Of a DNA stretch of 64,000 nucleotides, positions 31,857-41,828 are shown in pieces; positions within the stretch are counted from its first letter, which is position 1, and every line of letters begins with the position of its first letter. Source of the DNA: an uncultured Candidatus Actinomarina sp. (lineage in GTDB: Bacteria; Actinomycetota; Acidimicrobiia; Actinomarinales; Actinomarinaceae); the NCBI GenBank assembly GCA_902571385.1, contig CACGBK010000001.1:62001-126000 (forward strand), written 5' to 3'. The notes under the pieces were generated by a model that did not search any database, was not told the DNA's origin, and saw nothing but the letters and a program-made list of their open reading frames with translations. The translations under genes were made by a program, and so were the position numbers.

Positions 31857-33128
31857 TTATCTAATTATATTTTGCTTTCTTTCTGGTCCAACAGATATAT
31901 ATTTAATTGGTATTTCTGTAAATTCTTCAATGAAATTTATATAAGTTTGTGCACTTTCTGGAAGTTTATTAAATTCTGTAATTGAAGATATATCATCATT
32001 CCACCCCTCAAACGATTTATATATAGGTGTTGATTTTTCTAGAATATCCTCAACTAAAGGGTAATCGGTTAATTCCTGATCTTTAAATTTGTAACCTACA
32101 CAAATATTGACCTCATCTAAACCAGTTAAAACATCTAACTTTGTAATAAACAATTCACTCAAAGAATTTATTCTTGCTGAATATTTAAGTGAAACAAGGT
32201 CTAACCATCCACATCGTCTTCGTCTACCAGTCACTGTTCCAAATTCAGCACCTTTCTCAATTAAATAATCTCCTATTTTATTACTCTGTTCAGTCATGAA
32301 AGGACCAGTGCCTACCCTAGATATGTAAGCTTTTGTAACACCAACAACCTTTTCAAAATTTAATGGTCCTATTCCAGAACCAATTGACGCATTGCCCGCG
32401 CTGGTATTTGAACTTGTTACAAATGGATAAGTTCCGTGATCAATGTCTAGTAATGTACCCTGAGCTCCTTCAAAAAGAATATTTTTATTTTCTTTTATAG
32501 AATTTGAAATAAATAATGAAGTATCTGTCGATAAGGATTCAATTAATTCGCGAAAAGTTTCATACTCAGATAATATTTCATCAAAATTTAAAGCTTTTCC
32601 TTTATAAATTTCTTCAATAATTTTATTTTTTTCGTTTAAGTTTTCTTGTAATTTGGATTTAAATTTTTCCGGTGATAAAAAGTCTTGTATTCTTATACCT
32701 TTTCTTTGAATTTTATCTCCATAACATGGGCCTATTCCTTTTTTAGTGGTGCCTATTTTTCGATCGCCTAAGCTTTCTTCTATCAATTCATCGAGGACTT
32801 TGTGATAAGGCATAATAATATGTGCGTTGTAAGAAAGTTTTAAATTTGAAGTATCAATATTTTTCTGATTTAAACTATCAATTTCTTTTTTGAGAACTTC
32901 AAAATCAATTACACAACCTGAAGCTATTACTGGGGTACAAGTATCATACATAACCCCTGATGGAACCATAGATAACGCAAACTTTTCATCATCAACCACG
33001 ATTGTATGACCAGCATTGTTACCACCTTGAAAACGTACAACTAGGTCAGCTTTTGATGCAAAAAAGTCTGTGACTTTACCCTTGCCCTCATCGCCCCACT
33101 GAGCGCCTAAAACAATGGTAGTTGACAA
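31857..33128 (-). CDS. purA: Adenylosuccinate synthetase
   Basis: 423 residues, standard length. The GTP loop is GAQWGDEGKGKVTD, followed by the IMP-site GNNAGHT, GTTKKGIGPCY, and TGRRRRCGW. It makes adenylosuccinate from IMP, aspartate and GTP. The start is TTG 33128, supported by a strong AAGGAG 7 nt upstream. It is divergent from aapJ across about 180 bp. Confidence 0.97.
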   Translation of the reverse strand: MSTTIVLGAQWGDEGKGKVTDFFASKADLVVRFQGGNNAGHTIVVDDEKFALSMVPSGVMYDTCTPVIASGCVIDFEVLKKEIDSLNQKNIDTSNLKLSYNAHIIMPYHKVLDELIEESLGDRKIGTTKKGIGPCYGDKIQRKGIRIQDFLSPEKFKSKLQENLNEKNKIIEEIYKGKALNFDEILSEYETFRELIESLSTDTSLFISNSIKENKNILFEGAQGTLLDIDHGTYPFVTSSNTSAGNASIGSGIGPLNFEKVVGVTKAYISRVGTGPFMTEQSNKIGDYLIEKGAEFGTVTGRRRRCGWLDLVSLKYSARINSLSELFITKLDVLTGLDEVNICVGYKFKDQELTDYPLVEDILEKSTPIYKSFEGWNDDISSITEFNKLPESAQTYINFIEEFTEIPIKYISVGPERKQNIIR

Positions 33129-33247
33129 CTTTGCTCCTTGAAATACAACATTGGATAATACAGGTATTTCGTATCTATATGAATATTTTTTTTAACTATA
33201 AAAGAATCAATTTGTAGGGTTTTGTAAACTATATTAGATTAATACAT

Positions 33248-33302
33248 AGACAGAAACTTTAAGTATTTCTATTTATTGTTTTTGTCTGCTTTTATATAAA
33301 AG
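33248..33302 (+). promoter_or_regulatory. Structured 5' leader of aapJ
   Basis: AGACAGAAAC (33248-33257) can pair with GTTTTTGTCT (33278-33287). A second palindrome, CTTTTATATAAAAG (33289-33302), overlaps the start of the AAAAGGAG ribosome-binding site. Folding would hide part of that site, so translation may be controlled. Confidence 0.3.
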
Positions 33303-33311
33303 GAGAAAACA

Positions 33312-34388
33312 TTGAGTAAAAAAGCAATCGTTTCTTTACTTGTACTTTCCATGGTTGCTGTTGCATGTGCAACAGATACAGCCGAAGAGGAAGTTGCAGT
33401 TGAAGAAGAACACGATCACTCTGATGAATCAACACTTGAAATGGTCCTTGAAAGAGGATTCGTAAAGTGTGGAGTCAGTGGTAGTGCTACAGCTTTTTCC
33501 GAGACAGGTGCAGACGGTTCAATAACTGGTTTTGATGCTGATTATTGTTATGCCGTTGCAGCAGCTCTTTTTGGAGATTACAGTAAAGTTGAATTCAAAT
33601 CACTTACATCAGCAGAAAGGTTCACCTCTCTAGCAGCTGGTGACATTGATGTTTTGATTAGAAACACAACTTGGACTCAAAGCCGTGATACCGAACTTGG
33701 TAACGATTTTGGTCCTACTACATATTTCGACGGTCAACAATTAATGGGTAGAAATTCTGATGGTATATCAAGTTCTTCTACACTTGCTGATATTGACGGT
33801 TTGAGTGTATGTACAAATGCTGGTACTACAACAGAAAAAAATATTACTGAAGGTGCAGGACTTGTTGGTGCAACCATCACGCTTGTAACAGTTGAAAAAT
33901 TCTCAGAAGCTATGGATAAATTCATTGCTGGAGAGTGTGACATTGTTACAACTGACGGTTCAGCTTTAGTTGGTAGAAGAGCAGTTAACGATGCTCTTAA
34001 TGATTGGTCAATATTTCCACAATCACCAATTTCTAAAGAACCATTAGGACCTGTTTACAGATCAAACGACAGTATGTGGGGAGACGTCATTAACTGGGTT
34101 GTTTATGCAACCATCATCGCTGATGAGTATGGCGTAACTAGTGCAAACGTTGATTCTGTTGACACCGATGCTCTTCCAGAGCTTGGAAGACTTTTTGGAG
34201 CTAACGATGGTGAGTTACAAACCGTTATGGGACTTAGCGCAGATGCATTTTATAATGTAATCAAGCAAGTTGGTAACTACGACGAAATTTACTCCAGAAA
34301 CCTTAATCCTGTAGGATTATTCCGTGAAGGTGGAGCAAATGATAGATGGACAAATGGTGGTCTAATTTACGCACCTCCTGCTAGATAA
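33312..34388 (+). CDS. aapJ: Amino-acid ABC transporter substrate-binding lipoprotein
   Basis: 358 residues. The signal peptide ends in a lipobox (VAVAC), so it is probably a membrane-anchored lipoprotein. A short acidic/His-rich linker (EEEHDHSDE) follows. The SBP_bac_3 domain has VKCGVSGSATAFSE, GFDADYCYAVAAALFGD, and LIRNTTWTQSRD, as in AapJ/BztA. It binds general L-amino acids outside the cell. TTG 33312 is preceded by AAAAGGAG. A strong terminator separates it from the permeases, so the binding protein can be made in excess. Confidence 0.92.
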   Translation: MSKKAIVSLLVLSMVAVACATDTAEEEVAVEEEHDHSDESTLEMVLERGFVKCGVSGSATAFSETGADGSITGFDADYCYAVAAALFGDYSKVEFKSLTSAERFTSLAAGDIDVLIRNTTWTQSRDTELGNDFGPTTYFDGQQLMGRNSDGISSSSTLADIDGLSVCTNAGTTTEKNITEGAGLVGATITLVTVEKFSEAMDKFIAGECDIVTTDGSALVGRRAVNDALNDWSIFPQSPISKEPLGPVYRSNDSMWGDVINWVVYATIIADEYGVTSANVDSVDTDALPELGRLFGANDGELQTVMGLSADAFYNVIKQVGNYDEIYSRNLNPVGLFREGGANDRWTNGGLIYAPPAR

Positions 34389-34405
34389 TTTATCATTATA
34401 AATTT

Positions 34406-34436
34406 AAAGAAGAGGGCTTTATGCCCTCTTCTTTTT
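34406..34436 (+). terminator. Terminator/attenuator after aapJ
   Basis: AAAGAAGAGGGC (34406-34417) and GCCCTCTTCTTT (34423-34434) make a perfect 12-bp stem with loop TTTAT and a following T run. It should end most aapJ transcripts before the permease genes. Confidence 0.9.
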
Positions 34437-34478
34437 ATGTTTTGGGCAATCTAACTATCTTATTTCTGTTCAATTTGG

Positions 34479-34484
34479 TAAAAT
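34479..34484 (+). promoter_or_regulatory. -10 box of leaderless promoter for aapQ
   Basis: TAAAAT ends 6 nt before ATG 34491. It gives the permease genes their own start beyond the terminator. Confidence 0.5.
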
Positions 34485-34490
34485 TCACTA

Positions 34491-36050
34491 ATGTTGGGAA
34501 AAGTTCTAAAAAATTTTGATATTAGAACGTTTTGGCGAGATGTCAGATTTTTAAAATGGGCCGGGCAGGTTTTATTTTTAATACTTTTTGCTTATTCATT
34601 AGTGTTGTTCGTTCAAACTGGTATCAATAATCTTCAGTCAACAAATATACCATTTTCATTCGATTTTTTAGGTGACACTCCCGGCGTTTCAATCGCTGAA
34701 GGTTTTGAGACACTTCCTGATTCTGGACTCAGAATGCTTCATGTTGGTATGTTCAACATGATAAGAATAATGATCGGTGGAATAATAGTTGCAACTATTT
34801 TTGGAACGCTCCTTGGTATTGCAAGACTATCAAGCAACTGGATTGTTGAAAAAGCAGCAACAGCTCTTTTAGAAGTTGTAAGAAATGTCCCACTTTTAGT
34901 ACAAATCCTTTTCTTTCAGGCATTTCTTTTAGCATTCCCAAGGCTCGAAGAAAGAGATAGGGGAGAAATTATGTTTCATGTGAGCTCAAAAGGAATTGCT
35001 TACCCCTGGCCGGAACGTCAAGAGTCTGCTTTTATGTTCTTTGGGTTTCTTTTACTTACAATTTATCTTGCTCGAAGAGTATTCAAGTGGAGAGTAAGCC
35101 TGTTGGAGAAAGAAGGAAGAGATACAAATCCATTTCTTTGGTCGTTTTTAACATTCCTTGTTTTAACTTTTGGCAATTGGGCAGGTGGTTATAAATTAAT
35201 GGGTATTATTGGACTGATATCTGGTTATATTTCTACCATTTTTGATTCTATTCCAAGCATTGCATACCAAGCTTTATTTTCGGTAATAGCAGTTTTTTTT
35301 GCATTTAGATACATTAGAAAACAAATTAGAAATACCGACACAGGTGAAATAAGAGGAATTCTTTCCGATGATGATTATTTTCGAATTATATTATCAGGAG
35401 TAGTAGCAGTATTTGTTGTTTTATTAATGTTTATGCCATTTGGTCAAAATATAACTTATTTTTTAGAGGGGGATGAATTATTTTATAAATCAAACTGGGG
35501 TATGCCACAATTTTTTGATGGCGTAGCAAAAAGATTTGATTTTAACATATCAGGACCTCCAGTAATTATGAGCTATCCCGAAATAGTACAAGCTGGAACA
35601 ACAAAATTTACAAGATATTCTCCTGACTTAGGAAAGGTAACTACTGTTGGTTACTTTGCAACTTGGTTTGGAGTAACTTTATACACTGCCATATTCATCT
35701 CAGAAGTTGTTCGTTCTGGAATAATGGCAATCTCAAAAGGACAGTCTGAGGCAGGCTTGTCTCTTGGCCTAAGAAGAAGATCACTTTTAAGACTGATAAT
35801 ACTTCCACAAGCCTTTCGGGTTATGTTGCCTCCTATGGGAAATCAATATTTAAATCTTGCAAAAAATACTTCATTAGGAGTAGCAGTTGCCTATCCAGAA
35901 GTTGTTGCTGTTGGTCAGACTTTATATAACCAAGAGGGTCAAACACTCCCAGTCTTTCTAGTTTGGATGATATTTTACTGCTCAATAAGCTTGTCAATCT
36001 CATCAATTATCAATTATTACAATAGAAAAATGAAAATAGTTGAACGATGA
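34491..36050 (+). CDS. aapQ: Amino-acid ABC transporter permease (AapQ-type, enlarged)
   Basis: 519 residues with more membrane spans than the roughly 400-residue AapQ. The BPD_transp_1 region starts near residue 85 (GMFNMIRIMIGG) and is split by a long insert of about 230 residues with extra membrane helices before TVGYFATWFGVTLYTAIFI. The EAA loop is SEAGLSLGLRRRSLLRLIIL. It pairs with aapM (4-nt ATGA overlap). The expanded middle may be a lineage feature. Confidence 0.88.
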   Translation: MLGKVLKNFDIRTFWRDVRFLKWAGQVLFLILFAYSLVLFVQTGINNLQSTNIPFSFDFLGDTPGVSIAEGFETLPDSGLRMLHVGMFNMIRIMIGGIIVATIFGTLLGIARLSSNWIVEKAATALLEVVRNVPLLVQILFFQAFLLAFPRLEERDRGEIMFHVSSKGIAYPWPERQESAFMFFGFLLLTIYLARRVFKWRVSLLEKEGRDTNPFLWSFLTFLVLTFGNWAGGYKLMGIIGLISGYISTIFDSIPSIAYQALFSVIAVFFAFRYIRKQIRNTDTGEIRGILSDDDYFRIILSGVVAVFVVLLMFMPFGQNITYFLEGDELFYKSNWGMPQFFDGVAKRFDFNISGPPVIMSYPEIVQAGTTKFTRYSPDLGKVTTVGYFATWFGVTLYTAIFISEVVRSGIMAISKGQSEAGLSLGLRRRSLLRLIILPQAFRVMLPPMGNQYLNLAKNTSLGVAVAYPEVVAVGQTLYNQEGQTLPVFLVWMIFYCSISLSISSIINYYNRKMKIVER

Positions 36051-37870
36051 TAAGAGATAGCAAATTTTTCATTGAAAATCCCTACGGAAGGTGGATTAGA
36101 GATAATTTATTCTCCTCTTCGAGTTCTGCATTTTTAACTTTCTTCGCAGGTTTTATGGTTATTTACTCTTACAGGGGAATTGTTGGCTTTATATTAAATC
36201 CTGAAAGAATGTGGACATCAGTAACTTACAATATGAAGCTATATATGATACTCGCTTATCCTGATGAAGCTATGATCAGAGTTTGGTTATCTGTAGGGCT
36301 TGCTTTAATTCTTGGAGGTTTATCTATAGGATTTTACAATAGTGGTAAGACCATTTCTTTGGGTGGAATTTTTCAAAAACTATTTACAATATCTGCAGTA
36401 ATAGCTCTTTTAATTGCTTTAGCTCCAACAAATACAAATGTAATTCAAAATGATGGAAGTATAGAAGTTGTAGAAATAATTCCTCAAGATGTAAGAATGC
36501 TTATTCTAGGTCCGTCCTTGGTGCTAACTTTGGCATTCTTTTTTTTGAGGAATATAAAAATTAAGAATTTATTTAATACAGCAAAAGTAAATCTGACATA
36601 TTTTGGGTTGATTATTGCATCTTTATATTTTATTAAAATTCCAACAATATCACTTGATTCAAGCGGTGAAAGGATAATTCCAGATCCATTTCTTCCAATA
36701 GCCAGCACTACTTATATCCCTTGGACAATCCTATATATAGGCATGTTATTATTCTTTTTTATCGGTTCACTTTTAAAGAACAGAGATATAAAAATCATGG
36801 CAAGACTTATTCCGATTTCATGGTTCTTGTGCCCACTTTTTATATTTTCGTGGATTTTTAAGAAGCCATTAGTTGAGTTGAATACAGTTTTCAGTGCAGA
36901 TATTCCTTCCATACTTGTTTTTGGAATTATTGGATTTTTAATAATTAGATTTAGTGATAATCAATCTATAGGAGTTTATAGAACTCCAATCAATATTGGG
37001 TTTTTAGTCTTGAGTATTGTAGTTTTTCTTTTACCCCTTGTATTTATTTTCAAAGCAACAATGGTACTTCTACTTTTACTACTAGTTGTTTCACCAGCTA
37101 TCGCAACAACTAAAGAAGGTAAAAGACAGCTTTTTATTGTTTGGGTGGTTTCATTGTTTGTTTTAACTTTTTTAATAAGGGGAGCAAGCTCTGACACGAT
37201 GCTAGTAACTCCCACCGGAAGTATCTTTGGAGGATTTTCTTTGACATGGTTGCTTGCAATTTTTGGAACTTATGCATCATTTCCGCTTGGACTTGCTTTA
37301 GCTTTAGGGAGGACATCAACCTTACCCGTAATCAGAATTATATGTACAGGAATAATTGAGATAGTTCGTTCGGTTCCATATATCACTTGGTTATTTTTTG
37401 CTAGCGTTATGCTTACAGTTTTTCTTCCTGCGGGGGTTGAATTTAACTTGATAATAAGGGTTTTGATATTAACTGCATTCTTTAGTGGGGCCTATTTTGC
37501 AGAATATATAAGAGGTGGTTTGCAATCAATTCCAAAAGGACAATATGAAGCGGCCAATGCTATTGGAATGAATCCATTCCAAAGAATATTTTTAGTAATA
37601 GTACCACAAGCTCTTCGTACAATAATCCCTACCCTTGTTGGAAGTGTAATAACATCATTTAAAGACTCAAGCTTGGTAGCGATTATTGGATTATTTGATA
37701 TTCTAAGAATCGGAACTTCAGTTATCCCTGCTCAATCACAACCAGTTGTATTTATAGGTAGAAATTTAGAACAATTAGTTTTCTTGTCTTTCTTCTTTTG
37801 GGTATTTACTTTTGTATTTTCAAGAAGATCGATGAAATTTGAGAAGCGTTTAGGTTTAGGAGAAAGGTAA
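36047..37870 (+). CDS. aapM: Amino-acid ABC transporter permease (AapM-type, enlarged)
   Basis: 607 residues, against about 380-430 in proteobacterial AapM. The N-terminal NPYGRWIRDNLFSS is the AapM start motif. Then about ten membrane spans fill residues 20-360, mostly without known counterparts. The transport domain follows near residue 395 (LGLALALGRTSTLPVIR) with the EAA loop YEAANAIGMNPFQRIFLVIV. It forms the heteromeric channel with aapQ and lies 9 nt before aapP. Confidence 0.88.
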   Translation: MIRDSKFFIENPYGRWIRDNLFSSSSSAFLTFFAGFMVIYSYRGIVGFILNPERMWTSVTYNMKLYMILAYPDEAMIRVWLSVGLALILGGLSIGFYNSGKTISLGGIFQKLFTISAVIALLIALAPTNTNVIQNDGSIEVVEIIPQDVRMLILGPSLVLTLAFFFLRNIKIKNLFNTAKVNLTYFGLIIASLYFIKIPTISLDSSGERIIPDPFLPIASTTYIPWTILYIGMLLFFFIGSLLKNRDIKIMARLIPISWFLCPLFIFSWIFKKPLVELNTVFSADIPSILVFGIIGFLIIRFSDNQSIGVYRTPINIGFLVLSIVVFLLPLVFIFKATMVLLLLLLVVSPAIATTKEGKRQLFIVWVVSLFVLTFLIRGASSDTMLVTPTGSIFGGFSLTWLLAIFGTYASFPLGLALALGRTSTLPVIRIICTGIIEIVRSVPYITWLFFASVMLTVFLPAGVEFNLIIRVLILTAFFSGAYFAEYIRGGLQSIPKGQYEAANAIGMNPFQRIFLVIVPQALRTIIPTLVGSVITSFKDSSLVAIIGLFDILRIGTSVIPAQSQPVVFIGRNLEQLVFLSFFFWVFTFVFSRRSMKFEKRLGLGER

Positions 37871-37879
37871 TATAAACAT

Positions 37880-38608
37880 ATGAGCATAATCAAAACTGTA
37901 GATGTCAAAAAGTGGTTTGGAGATTTCCAAGCTCTAAAAGGAATATCTATGGAAGTTGCTGAAGGAGAAGTATTAGTAATATGTGGACCTTCAGGATCAG
38001 GTAAATCAACTTTTATTAGGTGCATAAATCGGCTTGAACAACATCAAGAAGGCGAAATTGTTGTTGATGGCATTGAGCTTACAAATGACCTAAAAAACAT
38101 TGAAGCAATTAGGTCTGAGGTAGGCATGGTTTTTCAGAGTTTTAATTTGTTTCCACATTTAACAGTAATGCAAAATATTACTCTTGCCCCAATATGGGTA
38201 AGAAAAAAAAGTCGTAGTGAATCAGAAGAGAAAGCTATGGAGCTGTTAGAAAGAGTAGGCATACCTGAACAGGCACAAAAATTTCCAGGACAATTATCTG
38301 GTGGCCAGCAGCAGAGAGTAGCTATTGCAAGAGCTCTTGCTATGGAACCTAAAATTATGCTTTTTGACGAGCCAACTTCTGCCTTAGATCCAGAAATGAT
38401 TAAGGAGGTTCTTGACGCAATGAAAGAGCTTGCAGAATCAGGAATGACAATGATTGTTGTAACACATGAGATGGGATTTGCTAAAGAAGTAGCTGATAGG
38501 GTAATGCTATTTGACGAGGGTTTAATGGTTGAAGAGAATACTCCAAATGAATTTTTTGATAATCCAAAAAATGATAGAACAAAACTATTCCTAAGTCAGA
38601 TTCTTTAA
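37880..38608 (+). CDS. aapP: Amino-acid ABC transporter ATP-binding protein
   Basis: 242 residues, the usual GlnQ/AapP length. Walker A is [13 protein letters not shown], the Q loop follows ([13 protein letters not shown]), the signature is [15 protein letters not shown], Walker B is [11 protein letters not shown], and the switch His lies in VTHEMGFA. It powers import by AapQM. Its stop overlaps the convergent M20 gene by 4 nt. Confidence 0.96.
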   Translation: MSIIKTVDVKKWFGDFQALKGISMEVAEGEVLVICGPSGSGKSTFIRCINRLEQHQEGEIVVDGIELTNDLKNIEAIRSEVGMVFQSFNLFPHLTVMQNITLAPIWVRKKSRSESEEKAMELLERVGIPEQAQKFPGQLSGGQQQRVAIARALAMEPKIMLFDEPTSALDPEMIKEVLDAMKELAESGMTMIVVTHEMGFAKEVADRVMLFDEGLMVEENTPNEFFDNPKNDRTKLFLSQIL

Positions 38609-39744
38609 AGTTTCTCCCAAAGATTATTTTCAGCTAAATCGATAATTGTAGCTCCCATTCCATAAGCTCCATCAAATATGGCCTTGTGACCACTTTTTGT
38701 TGTGGTAGCAGCTGCAAATTCTGGTTGATGATTTACAGCTCCGTTTGCTTCGATTGATATCATTGGATGAATTGAAGGCATAGCAAAAGATATATTACCC
38801 ATATCCGTTGACCCTAAGCCTAAATTTCCAGGATCTTGGAGAGGCATATCTCTTCCAATTTCGGTACAGTTATTCATAAATAGTTCATACATTGTTTGAT
38901 TATTAAGAATTTCTTTATACCTAAAGTCGGGAGAGGTGACATCTGATTTGCACTTAGTTGATATTGCTGCACCATTTACGAAGTTTAAAAAGTCTTGTTC
39001 TAATTTGTTTAGCCCCTCTTCATTTAATGATCGAAGATACCATTCAGATGAGGTATATGATGGAATTATATTTGGCTTAAATCCACCATCTTTAATCACT
39101 CCATGCATACGATCAGTTCTCAACATTTGCTGTCGATACGTTGAGGCGTTAACAAACAATTGTATTTGAGCATCTAATGCATTAATACCTTCTTCCGGAG
39201 CGCCTGCTGCATGTGCATCTTTCCCAAAAAATTCAACTTTATATTGTTGAATAGTAGAAAAGGTAGGATTTGCCACATCATATGGACCAGGATGAATCAT
39301 CATAGAACATTTAGCATCCTCAAAAGCACCTCTTTCTAACAATATAATTTTTCCACCCCCACCCTCTTCAGCAGGAGTTCCTAGCAATTTAACCCTGATT
39401 CCTAATTCTTCGACTAGGTTTCTCAATCCTAACCCAGCGCCAATAGAACAAGTTGCAATTATATTGTGTCCACAGGCATGGCCAATTTCAGGAAGAGCAT
39501 CATATTCAACACAAAGAACAATCATAGGACCCTCTTTACCAAAAGTTATTTCAAATGCTGTATCTAATTCAGAGGTTGGATACAAAACATTTTCATCAAA
39601 TTGTTTTATATAATTTACTAGGTGCTTTGAAGTTTCGAATTCTTCAAATCCTGTTTCAGGATTTTCATACATCCAATCATTAACCTCAATAAGACCAGAG
39701 TGAAGAGATTCAAGCTCTGATTTAAAATTATTTTTTAAAGTCAT
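38605..39744 (-). CDS. M20-family amidohydrolase
   Basis: 379 residues of the M20 peptidase fold, close to the amidohydrolase/AbgB group. Metal and active-site segments: [35 protein letters not shown] and, near the C-terminus, [10 protein letters not shown]. The lid domain is present. It may hydrolyse N-acyl amino acids or aminobenzoyl-glutamate-like amides. It starts at the stop base of the DUF4015 gene (TAATG), so the two are probably cotranscribed. Confidence 0.85.
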   Translation of the reverse strand: MTLKNNFKSELESLHSGLIEVNDWMYENPETGFEEFETSKHLVNYIKQFDENVLYPTSELDTAFEITFGKEGPMIVLCVEYDALPEIGHACGHNIIATCSIGAGLGLRNLVEELGIRVKLLGTPAEEGGGGKIILLERGAFEDAKCSMMIHPGPYDVANPTFSTIQQYKVEFFGKDAHAAGAPEEGINALDAQIQLFVNASTYRQQMLRTDRMHGVIKDGGFKPNIIPSYTSSEWYLRSLNEEGLNKLEQDFLNFVNGAAISTKCKSDVTSPDFRYKEILNNQTMYELFMNNCTEIGRDMPLQDPGNLGLGSTDMGNISFAMPSIHPMISIEANGAVNHQPEFAAATTTKSGHKAIFDGAYGMGATIIDLAENNLWEKL

Positions 39745-41021
39745 TAATCAATCTTACTAAAATACTCCAAATTATACGAAGAAGATACATTCCAAATTAA
39801 CCACCCTAAATTTTTATCTTCAGCTGCGCGTATATTCTCTCTAACTTCATAGTCTGTATGCCAAAAGCCTTGCAAGAATGGCCTTAACTTATAAGGTTCA
39901 ACATCTCTATCAAGAGCATCTTGCAATGCTCCAGAAATAACTCCATAAGGATTTCTATTTGGATTCGAAAACCCAAATGAACCTGAGCTGTAATGAGACG
40001 GATAAACCATCGGAGATATAAAATCTAAATTTTCAATCATTGTTTCAAGGTTTTGGCCAATTCCACCATCATATTTGTTAGTTAAGATATAGCCAAAAAC
40101 ATCTGCTGACAGGAAACAACCTAGAGAATTAATTTCTGGCTTTGCCAAGCTGAGAAACGAATTAATATTCTTGATCCTATTTTCAAATGTACTCTCATCT
40201 TTAAATTTCATGTATTTGTAATTTGAATCAGGATATCTTATGTAATCAAATTGAATTTCATCAAAACCCAGTTCACAAGCTTCTTTCGAAATATCAATGA
40301 TATAGTTTTGGGCTTTTTCACTACTAGGATCAACAAAGTACTGACCATCCTGTGAATAAATAGTATTTTTAGCAGTATCAAAAACAGCTTCTTCAGGATA
40401 TTTTTTTGCAAATAATGGATCTTGAAAAACAACAACTCTTCCAATGAGATAAAGGTTCTTACTATTCTTCAATTCTTCAAGAGCAGCTTTGTCATATTTA
40501 CTTCTTACATTGTTCATATCAATAGAAAGAGAATTATCTGTTTCAAAGAGTACATGACCATTATCTGTTTTTATATCTATCACAAGAGCATTCACATTTG
40601 TATTCTTAAGTACTGAATCTATCAAATCCATCTTGTTTTTATTATTAAAGTGATATCCGTTTAAATATATTCCTTTAATTCCGCCATACCTATCACTAAA
40701 TTCTGCATATTGATTTTGTTTAATTAAAAATCTCAACTCTTTATTTAATTGAATTAGCTGTTCATCTAAATTAACAATAAAATTTGATCTGTGTTCTTCT
40801 TCTTTAATAAGAATTTTTTCATTAGATTCTTTAGTATTATCTCTTGCTATTATGTTGGAAATTTTAAGATCGATATTTTCTTCATATATGGTTGTATTCG
40901 TTGGCAAGTTATTGGATGATAAGTATTGCTCTTCTAATTCATTCGATATATCGTTCGAAATAAAATTAATTAAAGCAAAAATAAATATAGAAATAAGAAA
41001 AAAATTTGTTACCCTGTTCAT
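39744..41021 (-). CDS. Secreted putative glycoside hydrolase (DUF4015)
   Basis: 425 residues. An N-terminal hydrophobic helix (about 5-20) serves as signal peptide or anchor. A charged spacer to about 105 precedes the DUF4015 TIM-barrel: YGGIKGIYLNGYHFNN, ALVIDIKTDNG, GFDEIQFDYIRYPDS and DFISPMVYPSHY. Family members are predicted polysaccharide hydrolases. Conserved Asp in IDIK and FDYIRYP are likely catalytic. Substrate is unknown. Confidence 0.82.
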   Translation of the reverse strand: MNRVTNFFLISIFIFALINFISNDISNELEEQYLSSNNLPTNTTIYEENIDLKISNIIARDNTKESNEKILIKEEEHRSNFIVNLDEQLIQLNKELRFLIKQNQYAEFSDRYGGIKGIYLNGYHFNNKNKMDLIDSVLKNTNVNALVIDIKTDNGHVLFETDNSLSIDMNNVRSKYDKAALEELKNSKNLYLIGRVVVFQDPLFAKKYPEEAVFDTAKNTIYSQDGQYFVDPSSEKAQNYIIDISKEACELGFDEIQFDYIRYPDSNYKYMKFKDESTFENRIKNINSFLSLAKPEINSLGCFLSADVFGYILTNKYDGGIGQNLETMIENLDFISPMVYPSHYSSGSFGFSNPNRNPYGVISGALQDALDRDVEPYKLRPFLQGFWHTDYEVRENIRAAEDKNLGWLIWNVSSSYNLEYFSKID

Positions 41022-41066
41022 CTTCTTATTTTAAGATTACTAATTCTATTCTCGTAAAGCTAGTTT

Positions 41067-41072
41067 TATAAT
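41067..41072 (+). promoter_or_regulatory. -10 box of leaderless promoter for the ion channel gene
   Basis: A consensus TATAAT ends 6 nt before ATG 41079. It is the clearest leaderless example in the window. Confidence 0.6.
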
Positions 41073-41078
41073 ATCTAT

Positions 41079-41828
41079 ATGGAAAACTCAGGCACCTCTT
41101 ATTCAAAAGTTGAAAAGTTTTATGAAATACCAGTCTTTATTGCTCTAGTTTCTTTAATCCCTGTAATCATAATTGAATATAGAGACTCACCTTTAAAGGA
41201 GTTAGCAAACTTTGTAAATTGGGGAATATGGATAATATTCCTACTTGAATATGTCCATCTTTTTATACTTTCAGAAAACAAAAAAGAGTATATTTTAAAT
41301 CATAAAATTGAATTATTTATTGTATTAGCTTCAATTCCTTTTGTACCTCGTGGACTTGAGTCATCAAGATTTTTAAGATTTATTAGACTTCCCAGATTGT
41401 TAAGGCTATTTCAATTATTTAGGCTTGCCGCAGTTCTCGCAAAGTTTGGAACAGCTATAAAAACAATATTTAACAGTCGAGGACTTAGATTTATCGTGTA
41501 TGCGACTATATTTTTAATCATTTTTTTTGGATTTCTTTTTTATATAGCTGAACCAGAAGTTGAAACCTTCACTGATGGCATTTGGTGGGCTCTAGTTACA
41601 ATAACAACTGTTGGGTATGGGGACATAACACCATATACTGCACTTGGAAGAATTGTCGCAAGTTCTCTTATGATTCTTGGTATAGGATTTATAGCAACTA
41701 TTACTGCAGCTGTATCTACTTATTTCTTATCCAACTTTGGTGACAAAGAAACTACACTTGACGATATTGTCAAAAAGCTTGATAATATCGAGAAAGAATT
41801 AGAAAAAATTAAGGATAATAAAAAATGA
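41079..41828 (+). CDS. Voltage-gated K+ channel-like protein
   Basis: 249 residues, six membrane segments. Segment S4 has Arg about every third residue (SRFLRFIRLPRLLRLFQLF), and the selectivity filter is TITTVGYGDITP. The C-terminus is a short coiled coil (LDNIEKELEKIK), which may assemble the tetramer. Length and layout match bacterial Kv/KvAP-type channels. It is coupled to the DUF885 gene by an ATGA overlap. Confidence 0.9.
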   Translation: MENSGTSYSKVEKFYEIPVFIALVSLIPVIIIEYRDSPLKELANFVNWGIWIIFLLEYVHLFILSENKKEYILNHKIELFIVLASIPFVPRGLESSRFLRFIRLPRLLRLFQLFRLAAVLAKFGTAIKTIFNSRGLRFIVYATIFLIIFFGFLFYIAEPEVETFTDGIWWALVTITTVGYGDITPYTALGRIVASSLMILGIGFIATITAAVSTYFLSNFGDKETTLDDIVKKLDNIEKELEKIKDNKK

